This document shows positions 57,100-64,000 of a stretch of 64,000 nt of DNA, piece after piece. The notes beneath the pieces were generated by a model. That model had not been told where the DNA came from, ran no database searches, and was given only the letters and a program-made list of their open reading frames with translations. Origin of the DNA: Roseateles sp. DAIF2 (GTDB taxonomy: Bacteria > Pseudomonadota > Gammaproteobacteria > Burkholderiales > Burkholderiaceae_C). The position numbers and the translations under genes are program-made. Location: assembly GCF_015624425.1 (NCBI RefSeq), contig NZ_CP049919.1:3224001-3288000 (forward strand). Reading direction: 5' to 3'. Each line of letters opens with the position of its first letter. Positions within the stretch are counted from its first letter, which is position 1.

Positions 57100-58833
57100 C
57101 GACAAGCCCGTGCCGAGCAGGCCGTCCCAGTACAGCGCGCAGCCGCGCAGCACCAGCTCCGTCTGGATGCGCTGCGCGAAGCGCATCGCCGGCCCGTAGA
57201 TGGTCTCGTCGGGGATCTCGCTGATCAGGGTGAAGGGCACCGTCGAGCGGCTGTCCTCGTTGACCAGGCAGGGAATGCCGTTCAGCAGTGGGTAGGTCCA
57301 TTCACCGCCATGGGCGCGCCACAGGCGCTGCTGGCGCTCGTTGAACTCGCGCAGCTCGGCATCCTCGGCCAGTTGTGCCGTCAGCGCGCGCAGAAAGGGC
57401 AGGCCGTCGCGGCCCGGGTGCTGGCGCAGGATCAGGAAGAAGCCCTTGGGCAGAGCCCAGTCCTCGGCGCGCGGCGGCAGGTAGCCCGAGAAGGGCCGCG
57501 TCCATTCATGCGCCGGATAGCCATGCAGGCTGAAATGCAGGCCGGCGCCGGTCAGCGCGATCGCGCGCAGCCGCGCCGCCTTCTCGCCCAGCCGCGTCGC
57601 ATCGTCCAGGTTGTCGCGCGCCTCCAGATCGTCGCCCAGCGCGGTGAAGCGCGCCGCATGGGCCATATGGCGCGGATGGTCGCGGCTGAGCCGGTGGTGC
57701 AGCGCCGCGCCGTCCGGGTTCTCCAGCGCCACCAGCGCGTAATGGGCCTCCGGCTCGCCGCGCTGCAGAGCCTCGGCCGCGCGCAGCGCGCCGATCACGC
57801 CCGAGCTCTCGTTGCCATGCTGGCCGGCGCTGATCACCACGCCGGGCTTCGCGCCGCGCCGGTGCAGCAGCGTCACCGGCCGGCCCTGGTGCGAGCGGAA
57901 CTCGTGGCGCTCGCCCGGCAGCGCGGCCAGCAGGGTCTGCACCTGCTCCGGATGCAGCGGCGCCTCCAGCTCGGCCAGGCTGCGCGGCAGCGGGGTCGGC
58001 GGCAGCGGCGCGGGCGGATCGTCGGCGCCGGCCAGGCGCAGGCGCAGCCGGCTGGCACCGCTGCTGGGGCGCAGCAGCGGCACGATCTGGCCCGGCCGCA
58101 GGCGGCGGTCGCCCGGGGACCGGCCGGCGCGGCGCTGGAAGAACTCCAGCAGCGAGAAGTACAGGTCCTCATGCAGGGCCTCGCGGGTGCTGATCAACTC
58201 CTGACCCCAGTCCAGCGGCCGTTCGATGCCGCCGGTCTCGATCTCGATCAGCAGGCGTTCGAAGTAGGGTTCCTCGGCCGGCCAGTCGCGTGCGGCCACC
58301 GCGGCCAGCACCGCGTCAAACAGCGCGCGGTAGTCGCTGTGCAGCGCGCCCTCCTCCAGCCGGCCGCCGCCCGCCGGCCACCAGCGCAACCAGGCGGTCG
58401 GCGCGCCCTGCGCGTCGATCGGCAGGAACAGCTCGAGCGGCGCGCCCTCGTCCCGCGTGATCCGCACCCGCCCCGGCGCCAGTGCCGCATCCGTCACGAA
58501 GTCCAGGCGCTCCGCGCGCGACAGCAGCCCGGCCAGCGGATAGGCCTCGGCGCGCAGACGCTGCAGCTGAGCCGGCGGCGTGGCGATCTCCACCCGCCGC
58601 GCCGCCAGCCCCAGCTCCTCCAGGAAATGATGCAGCAGCGGCTTGTAGGCGCTGCGCAGCTCGGCATTGATGCCCAGCCGCGCCAGCCGCTGCTCGGCCG
58701 CGCGCCGCGCCCCCTGGTCCTCGAACAGCCAGGCCTCCAGCCGGCGCGGCTTCTCGCGCGCGGCGCGCTCCAGCAGCTGCTCCAGGGTGCGCGGCAGCTC
58801 CAGTTCGAGCAGGGTGGCGGGCGCGAAGCTCAT
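57088..58833 (-). CDS. M14-type metallocarboxypeptidase-like protein
   Basis: A 581-residue cytoplasmic protein. The C-terminal half has zinc-ligand motifs of M14 peptidases: His339 and Glu342 in SAGQHGNESSGVIGALRAA and a later His in LHFSLHGYPAHEW (about residue 434). The N-terminal about 300 residues (LELPRTLEQLLERAAREKPR, ELISTREALHEDLYFSLLEFF) form an unrecognised extra domain. It ends the five-gene biosynthetic-type operon, with a 4-base overlap to the preceding ATP-grasp gene. It could trim or hydrolyse the peptide made by the ligases, for maturation or self-protection; this is inference. Confidence 0.8.
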   Translation of the reverse strand: MSFAPATLLELELPRTLEQLLERAAREKPRRLEAWLFEDQGARRAAEQRLARLGINAELRSAYKPLLHHFLEELGLAARRVEIATPPAQLQRLRAEAYPLAGLLSRAERLDFVTDAALAPGRVRITRDEGAPLELFLPIDAQGAPTAWLRWWPAGGGRLEEGALHSDYRALFDAVLAAVAARDWPAEEPYFERLLIEIETGGIERPLDWGQELISTREALHEDLYFSLLEFFQRRAGRSPGDRRLRPGQIVPLLRPSSGASRLRLRLAGADDPPAPLPPTPLPRSLAELEAPLHPEQVQTLLAALPGERHEFRSHQGRPVTLLHRRGAKPGVVISAGQHGNESSGVIGALRAAEALQRGEPEAHYALVALENPDGAALHHRLSRDHPRHMAHAARFTALGDDLEARDNLDDATRLGEKAARLRAIALTGAGLHFSLHGYPAHEWTRPFSGYLPPRAEDWALPKGFFLILRQHPGRDGLPFLRALTAQLAEDAELREFNERQQRLWRAHGGEWTYPLLNGIPCLVNEDSRSTVPFTLISEIPDETIYGPAMRFAQRIQTELVLRGCALYWDGLLGTGLSSAR

Positions 58834-60101
58834 GCCGGCTCCAGCGCCCGGGTGTCGGCGAAGAACTGCTGCTCCAACGCGCGGATGCGCTGCGTGTCCT
58901 GCTCCAAGGTCTCCAGCCGCGGATGGAACAGGCCCACCATGCCCAGCGCGGTCTTCAGGTCGGTGGTCGGCTGCAGCAGGTCGCCCGGCTTGACCCATTG
59001 CTTGGTGCTGACGAAGGACGGCAGCGCGGCGATCTCGGACCAGATGAAGTCGCGTGCCAGCCGGCCGCCGCGTGGCGCCACCAGCAGCAAATGGCCGCAA
59101 TGGCCGCGGAACTCCGGCGCCTCCTGCAGCCGGCGCTCGAAGCCGGCCGGGTTCAGGAAGGTCTCGACCGTCGCGCTGACATGGTTCTCGCCGCTGACCG
59201 CGGTGGTCAGGCGCGGATCCAGGCTGCCATGCATGCGCGCGTTCAGCTCGATCAGGCTCGGGCCCTCCGGCGTGTCCATGATCTCCAGATGGCTGGCGCC
59301 ATAGCGCAGCTCCAGCGCGTCCAGTACCGCGAAGGCGTAGTCGATCAGCGCGCGGTAGCGCGACTCGCGGTGGTCCACCACCAGCATATGCTCGAGCCGC
59401 GGCGCGGCGCGGCGGTCGCGCTCGACCTGCCACAGGCTGACCAGCCGGTGCCGGCCCTCGAAGCTGACCGAGTCGACGATGTATTCCTGGCCCTGGCTGC
59501 AGCGCTGCACCAGCACGCCCTCGTTGCGGTCCTCGTAGAAAGACAGGCCATCCAGCACCGCCGCGGCGGCCTCGCGCACCTCCTCCTCGCTGCGGCAGAT
59601 GCGCACGCCGCGCACGCCGGCGCTGCGCGTCGGCTTCAGCACCACCGGCAGGCGCGGCCGCGCCCAGTCCAGCGCCTCCTCCACCGTGCGGGCCAGCAGC
59701 TGCTCCGGCGCGCGCAGCCCGGCGCGGCGCACCGCCTCGGTCATCAACTCCTTGTCGCGCCGCGCGGCCGAGCTGGCCAGCGGGTTGCGCCAGGGCAGGT
59801 CCAGCGCCTCGCCCAGGCGATCCACCAGCTCCAGCGCGCTGTCGAAGCCATGCAGGATCAGGCCAATGCCCAACGGCCGCAGCGCCGCCAGGGTGGCATC
59901 GAAGTCGCCCTCATGCACCAGGCATTGCTGGTAGTCGGCGCGCTGCAGCTGCTCGACATGCTGGCGCGGCAGATTCGGGCTGCTCAGCAGATGGACGCAG
60001 CGCAGGCCGTAGCTGCGCAGGGCCGGCGCCAGGTAGGCGGCGGTCGAGAAGCCGTCGACGATCAGGACGGTCTCCAGGGGTTTGTATCCAACAGCGGTCA
60101 T
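58830..60101 (-). CDS. ATP-grasp ligase (first of two)
   Basis: A 423-residue cytoplasmic enzyme. The ATP-grasp fold is visible: pre-ATP-grasp domain (ETVLIVDGFSTAAYLAPALR), nucleotide-binding Lys in LPVVLKPTRSAGVRGVRIC, then YIVDSVSF and the metal-binding acids and Asn in HLEIMDTPEGPSLIELNARMHG. ATP-grasp enzymes join a carboxylate to an amine through an acyl phosphate. LIELNARMHG resembles the D-Ala-D-Ala ligase/BacD dipeptide ligase group. It overlaps both neighbours by 4 bases. Substrates unknown. Confidence 0.88.
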   Translation of the reverse strand: MTAVGYKPLETVLIVDGFSTAAYLAPALRSYGLRCVHLLSSPNLPRQHVEQLQRADYQQCLVHEGDFDATLAALRPLGIGLILHGFDSALELVDRLGEALDLPWRNPLASSAARRDKELMTEAVRRAGLRAPEQLLARTVEEALDWARPRLPVVLKPTRSAGVRGVRICRSEEEVREAAAAVLDGLSFYEDRNEGVLVQRCSQGQEYIVDSVSFEGRHRLVSLWQVERDRRAAPRLEHMLVVDHRESRYRALIDYAFAVLDALELRYGASHLEIMDTPEGPSLIELNARMHGSLDPRLTTAVSGENHVSATVETFLNPAGFERRLQEAPEFRGHCGHLLLVAPRGGRLARDFIWSEIAALPSFVSTKQWVKPGDLLQPTTDLKTALGMVGLFHPRLETLEQDTQRIRALEQQFFADTRALEPA

Positions 60102-61246
60102 GCGGGTTCCAGCGTGAGATAGAGATAAGCGCGGCGTTCGCGCGAGGCGATGCGCTGCGGCCCCAGGCGCAGGCGCAGCCCGGGCAGCTGCAGCTGCTGC
60201 GGCGCGGCGCAGTCCCAGCCCTCGGGGTCGCCTTCCAGCAGGAAGTCCACCCGCGCATAGGCGCGCGGCGCGCGGCGCGCCGGCGCTGCGGGCAAGACCT
60301 GGCCCTGCAGCTTGGCCAGCAGCGCCTCGACCAGGTCGAAGCCATAGGCATCGCGCACCAGCTCGCAGATGAAGCTGCCGGCGATGCGCGGATTGATGTC
60401 GATGATGTGGGGCCGCTCGCCCACCAGGATCACGTCCAGGTGCAGCGGCCCCCAGCCCAGGCCGGCGGCCGCCGCGGCTCGCTCCGCCGCTTCGGCCAGC
60501 GCGTCCAGCAGGGCCGGCGCCAGGTCCAGCTCGGCGCTGTAGCCGCGCTCGACGAAGTCCTCGCCATGGCGCTTGAGCTTGCGCAGCGCGCCGACATAGC
60601 GGCCGTCGAACAGCTCGACGCAGTATTCCGGCCCGGTCAGGAACTCCTCGACCAGGGCAGTGCCGGACAGCGACCAGCGCCGCTCGCCGACGAAGTCCGC
60701 CGCCAACAGCGCCAGCTGCGCCAGCGCCTCCTCGGCATCGGCGCAGCGCCGCACGCCCAGGCTGGAGATGCCCTCGGCCGGCTTCACCACCACCGGATAG
60801 CGCAGCCCCGCCAGCGCCGCGCGGCGCGCGGCCGCATCGGCCCCGGCCGGGATCTCGACGGCCGCGCCGACCGGCAGGCCGGCCTCGCGCAGCCGGCGCT
60901 TCTGCGCCGCCTTGTCGGCCACCGCCTCGATCGCCGCCGGGTCCGGGCCGGGCAGGCCCAGGGTCGCGGCCGCGGCGGCGGACTGGCGCGCGTACTTGTC
61001 GTTCGCGTTCGCCAGCAGCAGCGGCGCGCCGGCGGCGTGATGGCGCAGTTGCGCCAGCAGCGCCTCATGCGTCGGCGCGATGTCCAGCACCTCGACCGCG
61101 GGATCGAAGGCGCCGCGCAGCCCGTCCTGCGGCCGGCCCAGCAGCAGCACCCGCCAGCCGCGCGCCAGCGCGCTGCGCGCCAGGGTCTGGCTGGTGCCGG
61201 TCGGGATCGCGCCGATCAGCGCCAGGCAATGGGGGCCCGCGCTCAT
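60098..61246 (-). CDS. ATP-grasp ligase (second of two)
   Basis: A 382-residue ATP-grasp protein. Motifs: LRYPVVVKPAEGISSLGVRRC (glycine-rich loop with Lys), LVEEFLTGPEYCVELFDG and PHIIDINPRIAGSFICELV (metal-binding Asp and Asn). It differs in sequence from the upstream partner, so the two probably add different building blocks in order. ATG 61246 is within the 4-base overlap with the exporter gene. The product is likely a short peptide or amide. Confidence 0.87.
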   Translation of the reverse strand: MSAGPHCLALIGAIPTGTSQTLARSALARGWRVLLLGRPQDGLRGAFDPAVEVLDIAPTHEALLAQLRHHAAGAPLLLANANDKYARQSAAAAATLGLPGPDPAAIEAVADKAAQKRRLREAGLPVGAAVEIPAGADAAARRAALAGLRYPVVVKPAEGISSLGVRRCADAEEALAQLALLAADFVGERRWSLSGTALVEEFLTGPEYCVELFDGRYVGALRKLKRHGEDFVERGYSAELDLAPALLDALAEAAERAAAAAGLGWGPLHLDVILVGERPHIIDINPRIAGSFICELVRDAYGFDLVEALLAKLQGQVLPAAPARRAPRAYARVDFLLEGDPEGWDCAAPQQLQLPGLRLRLGPQRIASRERRAYLYLTLEPA

Positions 61247-62637
61247 CTGGCGCCTCCCAGCCCGCGGCTCAGCACCAGGCAGGCCAGCAGCAGCAGAGTG
61301 GCATAAGCGAAGGCCGTCCCCGCGCCCCGCCCCGCCCCGGCCATCAAGGCGCCCAGGGTCGCGACGCCCAGCGCCGCGCCGAGCTGGCGCGCGGTGTTGA
61401 ACACCGCCGACACCGCGCCATAGCGCCCGGCATCGGCCTGGCCCAGCAGATGCGAGGTCAGGGCCGGGATCGTCAGCCCGCCGCCGAAGGGCATCAGCAG
61501 CAGGGCCGGCAGCAGCCACAGATAGGGCGGCTGCGGCAGCCACAGCAGCAGCGCCGCGGCATAGAGATAGCCGGCCGCCGTCAGCGCCAGGCCCAGGCGC
61601 ACCGGCCACAGCGCGCCGCGCCGCGCCGCCAGCCGGCCGCTGGCCACATTGCCCAGCATCACGACCACGAAGGGCAAGAGCGCCAGCCCGGCCTGTAGCG
61701 CGCTGTAGCCGCGCTCGCGCTGGAAGTAATGGCTCAGCACGAAGATCAGGCCGTAGAAGGCCAGATTGGTCAGCAGGCCCAGCGCCAGGCTGAGCGAGAT
61801 CGCCGGCCGCGCCAGCAGCGGCAGCGGCAGCACCGGGGCCGCCGCGCGGCGCTGCGAGCGCCAGAAGCCGATGCCGGCGATCAGGGCCAGCGCCAGGCCG
61901 ACCAGCACCAGCGGATCGCCCAGGCCGCGCGCGCCGGCCTCCAGCAGCGAAGCGGTCAGGGCCGCGAACAGCAGCAGCGCCCAGGCGTTGCCGGCCAGGT
62001 CCAGCGGACGCTCGCTCTGGCGCGGCGTCTCGGCCACATGGCGGCGGCTCAGGAACAGGCCCAGCGCGCAGATCGGCAGATTGATCCAGAAGATCGAGGG
62101 CCAGTCCCAGCGCAGCAGCAGCGCGCCGCCCAGGGCCGGGCCGGCCGCGCTGACCAGGCCGCCGACGGAGCTCCACAGCCCGATCGCGCGCGCGCGCAGC
62201 GCCGCGTCGCCGGCGCTGGCATGGCTGATCAGGGCCAGCGAGCCCGGTAGCAGCAAGGCGGCGGCCAGGCCCTGCAGCGCCCGCCCGGCCACCAGCGCGC
62301 CGATGCCCGGCGCCAGCGCGCAGGCCGCCGAGGCCAGTGCGAACAGCGCCAGCCCGGCCTCGAAGACGCGCCGGCTGCCATAGCGGTCGCCCAGGGCGCC
62401 GCCGCTGAGCATCAGGCTGGCCAGCGCCAGGGTGTAGGCGTCGACCACCCATTGCTGCAGATGTACCTGCCCCGCCCCGCCGCCCAGCGCGGCGCCGATG
62501 CTGGGCAGCGCGACATTGACGATGGTGACGTCCAGCAGCACGACCACGAAGCCGCAGCTGGAGGCCAGCAGGGTCAGCCACAGCCCGGCCGGCAGGCCTT
62601 CGCGCTCGGCCGTCCAGGTTCCGGAGGACACGCTCAT
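61243..62637 (-). CDS. MFS exporter, DHA2 (14-helix) type
   Basis: A 464-residue inner-membrane protein with about 14 hydrophobic helices. DHA2 markers: DVTIVNVALPSI in helix 1, motif A (SGGALGDRYGSRRVFEAG) and the antiporter motif C (SAAGPALGGALL). Such drug:H+ antiporters export small molecules. Lying between the oxygenase and ligase genes with 4-base overlaps, it probably exports the pathway product and may give self-resistance. Confidence 0.92.
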   Translation of the reverse strand: MSVSSGTWTAEREGLPAGLWLTLLASSCGFVVVLLDVTIVNVALPSIGAALGGGAGQVHLQQWVVDAYTLALASLMLSGGALGDRYGSRRVFEAGLALFALASAACALAPGIGALVAGRALQGLAAALLLPGSLALISHASAGDAALRARAIGLWSSVGGLVSAAGPALGGALLLRWDWPSIFWINLPICALGLFLSRRHVAETPRQSERPLDLAGNAWALLLFAALTASLLEAGARGLGDPLVLVGLALALIAGIGFWRSQRRAAAPVLPLPLLARPAISLSLALGLLTNLAFYGLIFVLSHYFQRERGYSALQAGLALLPFVVVMLGNVASGRLAARRGALWPVRLGLALTAAGYLYAAALLLWLPQPPYLWLLPALLLMPFGGGLTIPALTSHLLGQADAGRYGAVSAVFNTARQLGAALGVATLGALMAGAGRGAGTAFAYATLLLLACLVLSRGLGGAR

Positions 62638-63740
62638 GCGGCGCGCTCCTCGATCAGGCTGGCGCGGTTCGCGGCCGGCCGCGGCGCCAGCGCCTCGGGC
62701 AGCAGGCGCGGGTCGAACACCCGCTCGCTGCGCCGGCCGAAGGCGCGGAAGTTCCACAGGCTGGTGCTGACGAAGATGCGCTGCAGCCAGCGGTGCGCGC
62801 GCCCCTGCGCGTCGAAGCTGGGCGCAAAGCGGTCGCGCGAATGCAGCGCGAAGCGGTTGTTGATGAAGACCAGGCGGCCGGGCTGGATCGCGATGCCCTC
62901 CGACACCGCGCGCACCTCGCGGTACAGATTGTCCAGCGCCTGGCGCGCGCGGGCGTTCACCGGCAGCACCATGTCCGGGTAGAAGGCCACCGTGACCCGC
63001 GGCAGCTCCAGCGGGCCGGAGACGATCGGGCACAGCTCGGTGTTGTCGCGCGGCGTCGGCGTCGCGCCGCGCCAGCGGTAGGGCACGCGGATGATGTAGT
63101 GGCGGCCGTAGAGCTGCTCCAGGTCCTCATCGCTCAGCCGCGCCAGCGCCAGCCGCGCGTCGGACACCCGGGTCAGCGGGCCGGCCCCGTCCGGCGCGCC
63201 GCGCAGGCCCAGCAGCAGCAGCGCCAGCGGCGAGGTGTCGCCCTCCTGCATGAAGGCCTGGGCGGCGTTCTCGATATGGAAGTCCAGCTCCACCTCGGAA
63301 CCCAGGCCGGTGTACTCCTGCGCGTTCTCCTTGTGCGGCACCAGGTTGTTGACCAGCTCGCGACCCTCGTGCGAGATCGAATAGGGCTCGGCGATGGTCG
63401 CGCCCAGCGCGACCAGCAGGTTCTCGCTCAGCACCCCGTCCTTGAACTGGCGGCCGGTCTCGCTGAACTGCGGGCTGCCATGGATGCCGGTGTCGATCGG
63501 CAGGCCGTCCAGCACCAGATAGGGATGGGCGGCGCCGTTGGAGGATTTGATCACCTCCAGCAGGCGCACCAGCCGCTCCGGGAAGCGCGCGTAGACCGCG
63601 CGGCGCAGCGCCCCGATATAGGCCGCGCCGCCGGCCGGGTCGTACTCGATGCCGCGCAGCGCGAGGCGGATCTCGTCCGCCTCGGCCGGACTGAGCTCGA
63701 AGCGAAGATGGTTCTGTGAGTTCTGAGAGTTTTGAGACAA
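62634..63740 (-). CDS. Clavaminate-synthase-like Fe(II)/2-oxoglutarate oxygenase
   Basis: A 368-residue cytoplasmic oxygenase of the group that includes the free-amino-acid hydroxylases VioC and AsnO. Iron ligands are His155 and Glu157 (LDFHIENAAQAF) and His300 (FINNRFALHSRDRF), with the 2-oxoglutarate-binding Arg in AHRWLQRIFVS. The HxE variant is typical of this subgroup. The start is TTG 63740, with AGGAGG about 4 bases upstream; the open frame extends to a TTG at 63779. The first codons encode three SQN repeats. As first gene of the operon it probably hydroxylates an amino acid that the ligases then join. Confidence 0.87.
   Translation of the reverse strand: MSQNSQNSQNHLRFELSPAEADEIRLALRGIEYDPAGGAAYIGALRRAVYARFPERLVRLLEVIKSSNGAAHPYLVLDGLPIDTGIHGSPQFSETGRQFKDGVLSENLLVALGATIAEPYSISHEGRELVNNLVPHKENAQEYTGLGSEVELDFHIENAAQAFMQEGDTSPLALLLLGLRGAPDGAGPLTRVSDARLALARLSDEDLEQLYGRHYIIRVPYRWRGATPTPRDNTELCPIVSGPLELPRVTVAFYPDMVLPVNARARQALDNLYREVRAVSEGIAIQPGRLVFINNRFALHSRDRFAPSFDAQGRAHRWLQRIFVSTSLWNFRAFGRRSERVFDPRLLPEALAPRPAANRASLIEERAA
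63711..63737 (-). repeat. Triple 9-base repeat encoding (Ser-Gln-Asn)3
   Basis: Directly after the TTG start of the oxygenase gene three imperfect 9-base units encode SQNSQNSQN. Synonymous changes between the units (Gln CAA or CAG, Ser TCT or TCA) show that it is not a very recent expansion. Unit gain or loss would keep the frame. Confidence 0.65.
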
Positions 63741-63883
63741 GGGACCTCCTGTGCGTGATGACACGCCATGTGATGACAAGCGATGGGCGCCAGCCTAGGT
63801 TTGTTCCAATATCTCAAAAACAAAACTAAAGAGAAAATGTTATCTGTTGAACTGATATAGAGCGGTCTCGGCCGCGGGCTGTC
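63741..63883. promoter_or_regulatory. Divergent promoter region between the peptide operon and lysR
   Basis: This 143-base AT-rich gap separates the oxygenase-led operon from a LysR regulator. It includes an A/T-rich stretch near 63800-63860 and two TGATGACA copies (about 63756-63776) 8-12 bases apart. A LysR protein typically binds between divergent genes like these and activates the operon when its effector is present. Confidence 0.5.
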
Positions 63884-64000
63884 ATGGATCTTGCTTTGCT
63901 GCACACCTTCCGCACCGTGGTCGAGGCCGGCGGCGCGCTCAAGGCCTCCCAGAGCCTGGGCTGCGCCCAGTCCAACGTCACCGCGCGGCTGAAGACCCTG
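63884..64000 (+). CDS. LysR-family regulator, N-terminal fragment
   Basis: The 39 codons visible begin MDLALLHTFRTVVEAGGALK, then ASQSLGCAQSNVTARLKTL, the classic LysR helix-turn-helix. The rest lies outside the window. It is divergent from the five-gene oxygenase/ligase/exporter operon and is its likely regulator. Confidence 0.88.
   Translation, partial: MDLALLHTFRTVVEAGGALKASQSLGCAQSNVTARLKTL

Noticed and set aside
57310..59304. A 664-codon open frame on the + strand
   Set aside because: Antisense to the M14-type and ATP-grasp genes; composition is Arg/Gln/Ala-rich with no domain.
1..64000. CRISPR array, tRNA or rRNA genes, replication origin
   Set aside because: No regularly spaced repeats, cloverleaf sequences, rRNA-like segments or DnaA-box clusters were found by eye on either strand.

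Overview
The window looks like a chromosomal piece of a high-GC betaproteobacterium, most likely a Burkholderiales member of the Roseateles/Mitsuaria/Pelomonas type (Sphaerotilaceae). This is inferred from the very GC-rich codon usage, a PEP-CTERM surface protein, a Burkholderiales-style chemoreceptor tail, TTGAC-N4-ATCAA (FNR/Anr-like) boxes and the mix of TonB, AraC and GlxA families. No rRNA, tRNA, CRISPR array, insertion sequence or phage gene was seen. Both ends cut through genes.

Layout. 1-4.2 kb: small hypothetical proteins, the Na+/H+ antiporter NhaA, a zinc-ribbon protein and a lone receiver protein. 4.3-20.8 kb: a dense signalling island. One leftward operon (response regulator, HD-GYP phosphodiesterase, orphan periplasmic binding protein, PAS histidine kinase) diverges from a rightward series: HTH-receiver fusion, receiver-Hpt protein, two CheW-like proteins flanking a chemoreceptor that has lost its signalling core, diguanylate cyclase, receiver-HD-GYP and a 1549-residue hybrid kinase. 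It appears to join phosphorelay and c-di-GMP control; CheA, CheR and CheB are absent.

20.8-30.1 kb: use of hydroxyproline and proline peptides (Xaa-Pro peptidase, D-hydroxyproline-type dehydrogenase, PAS-AraC regulator, 4-hydroxyproline epimerase, prolyl oligopeptidase, TonB receptor). 30.4-33 kb: TPR protein, class III aminotransferase and divergent GlxA-type regulator. 33-37.7 kb: a FixJ-like regulator and a TtrS-like kinase with a PhnD-type sensor, next to a five-heme cytochrome that fuses an AdhB-like triheme unit to a TsdA-like thiosulfate dehydrogenase. 37.7-41.5 kb: a methyltransferase remnant, a SAM methyltransferase, an alpha/beta hydrolase, a phytanoyl-CoA dioxygenase-like protein and its divergent AraC regulator. 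41.5-43.6 kb: universal stress protein, AdhP and a DUF2892 membrane protein, with two FNR/Anr-like boxes between the divergent units.

43.7-48.2 kb: PEP-CTERM choice-of-anchor A protein, then a four-gene MCE lipid-transport operon (permease, ATPase, MCE protein, PqiC-like lipoprotein). 48.2-51.5 kb: a BlaI-type repressor with a nested dyad operator, a BlaR-like M56 protease fused to a PBP7-type S11 serine peptidase domain, and a class A beta-lactamase. 51.6-57.1 kb: glutaredoxin, small enzymes, a secreted protein plus CsgG-like lipoprotein followed by a clear terminator, a DUF6933 protein and a trypsin-like protease. 57.1-64 kb: a tightly overlapping leftward operon (2-oxoglutarate oxygenase, MFS exporter, two ATP-grasp ligases, M14 carboxypeptidase-like protein) divergent from a LysR regulator. 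It has the logic of a small-peptide biosynthetic cluster and is the best candidate for an undescribed pathway, along with the TsdA fusion and the M56-S11 sensor.
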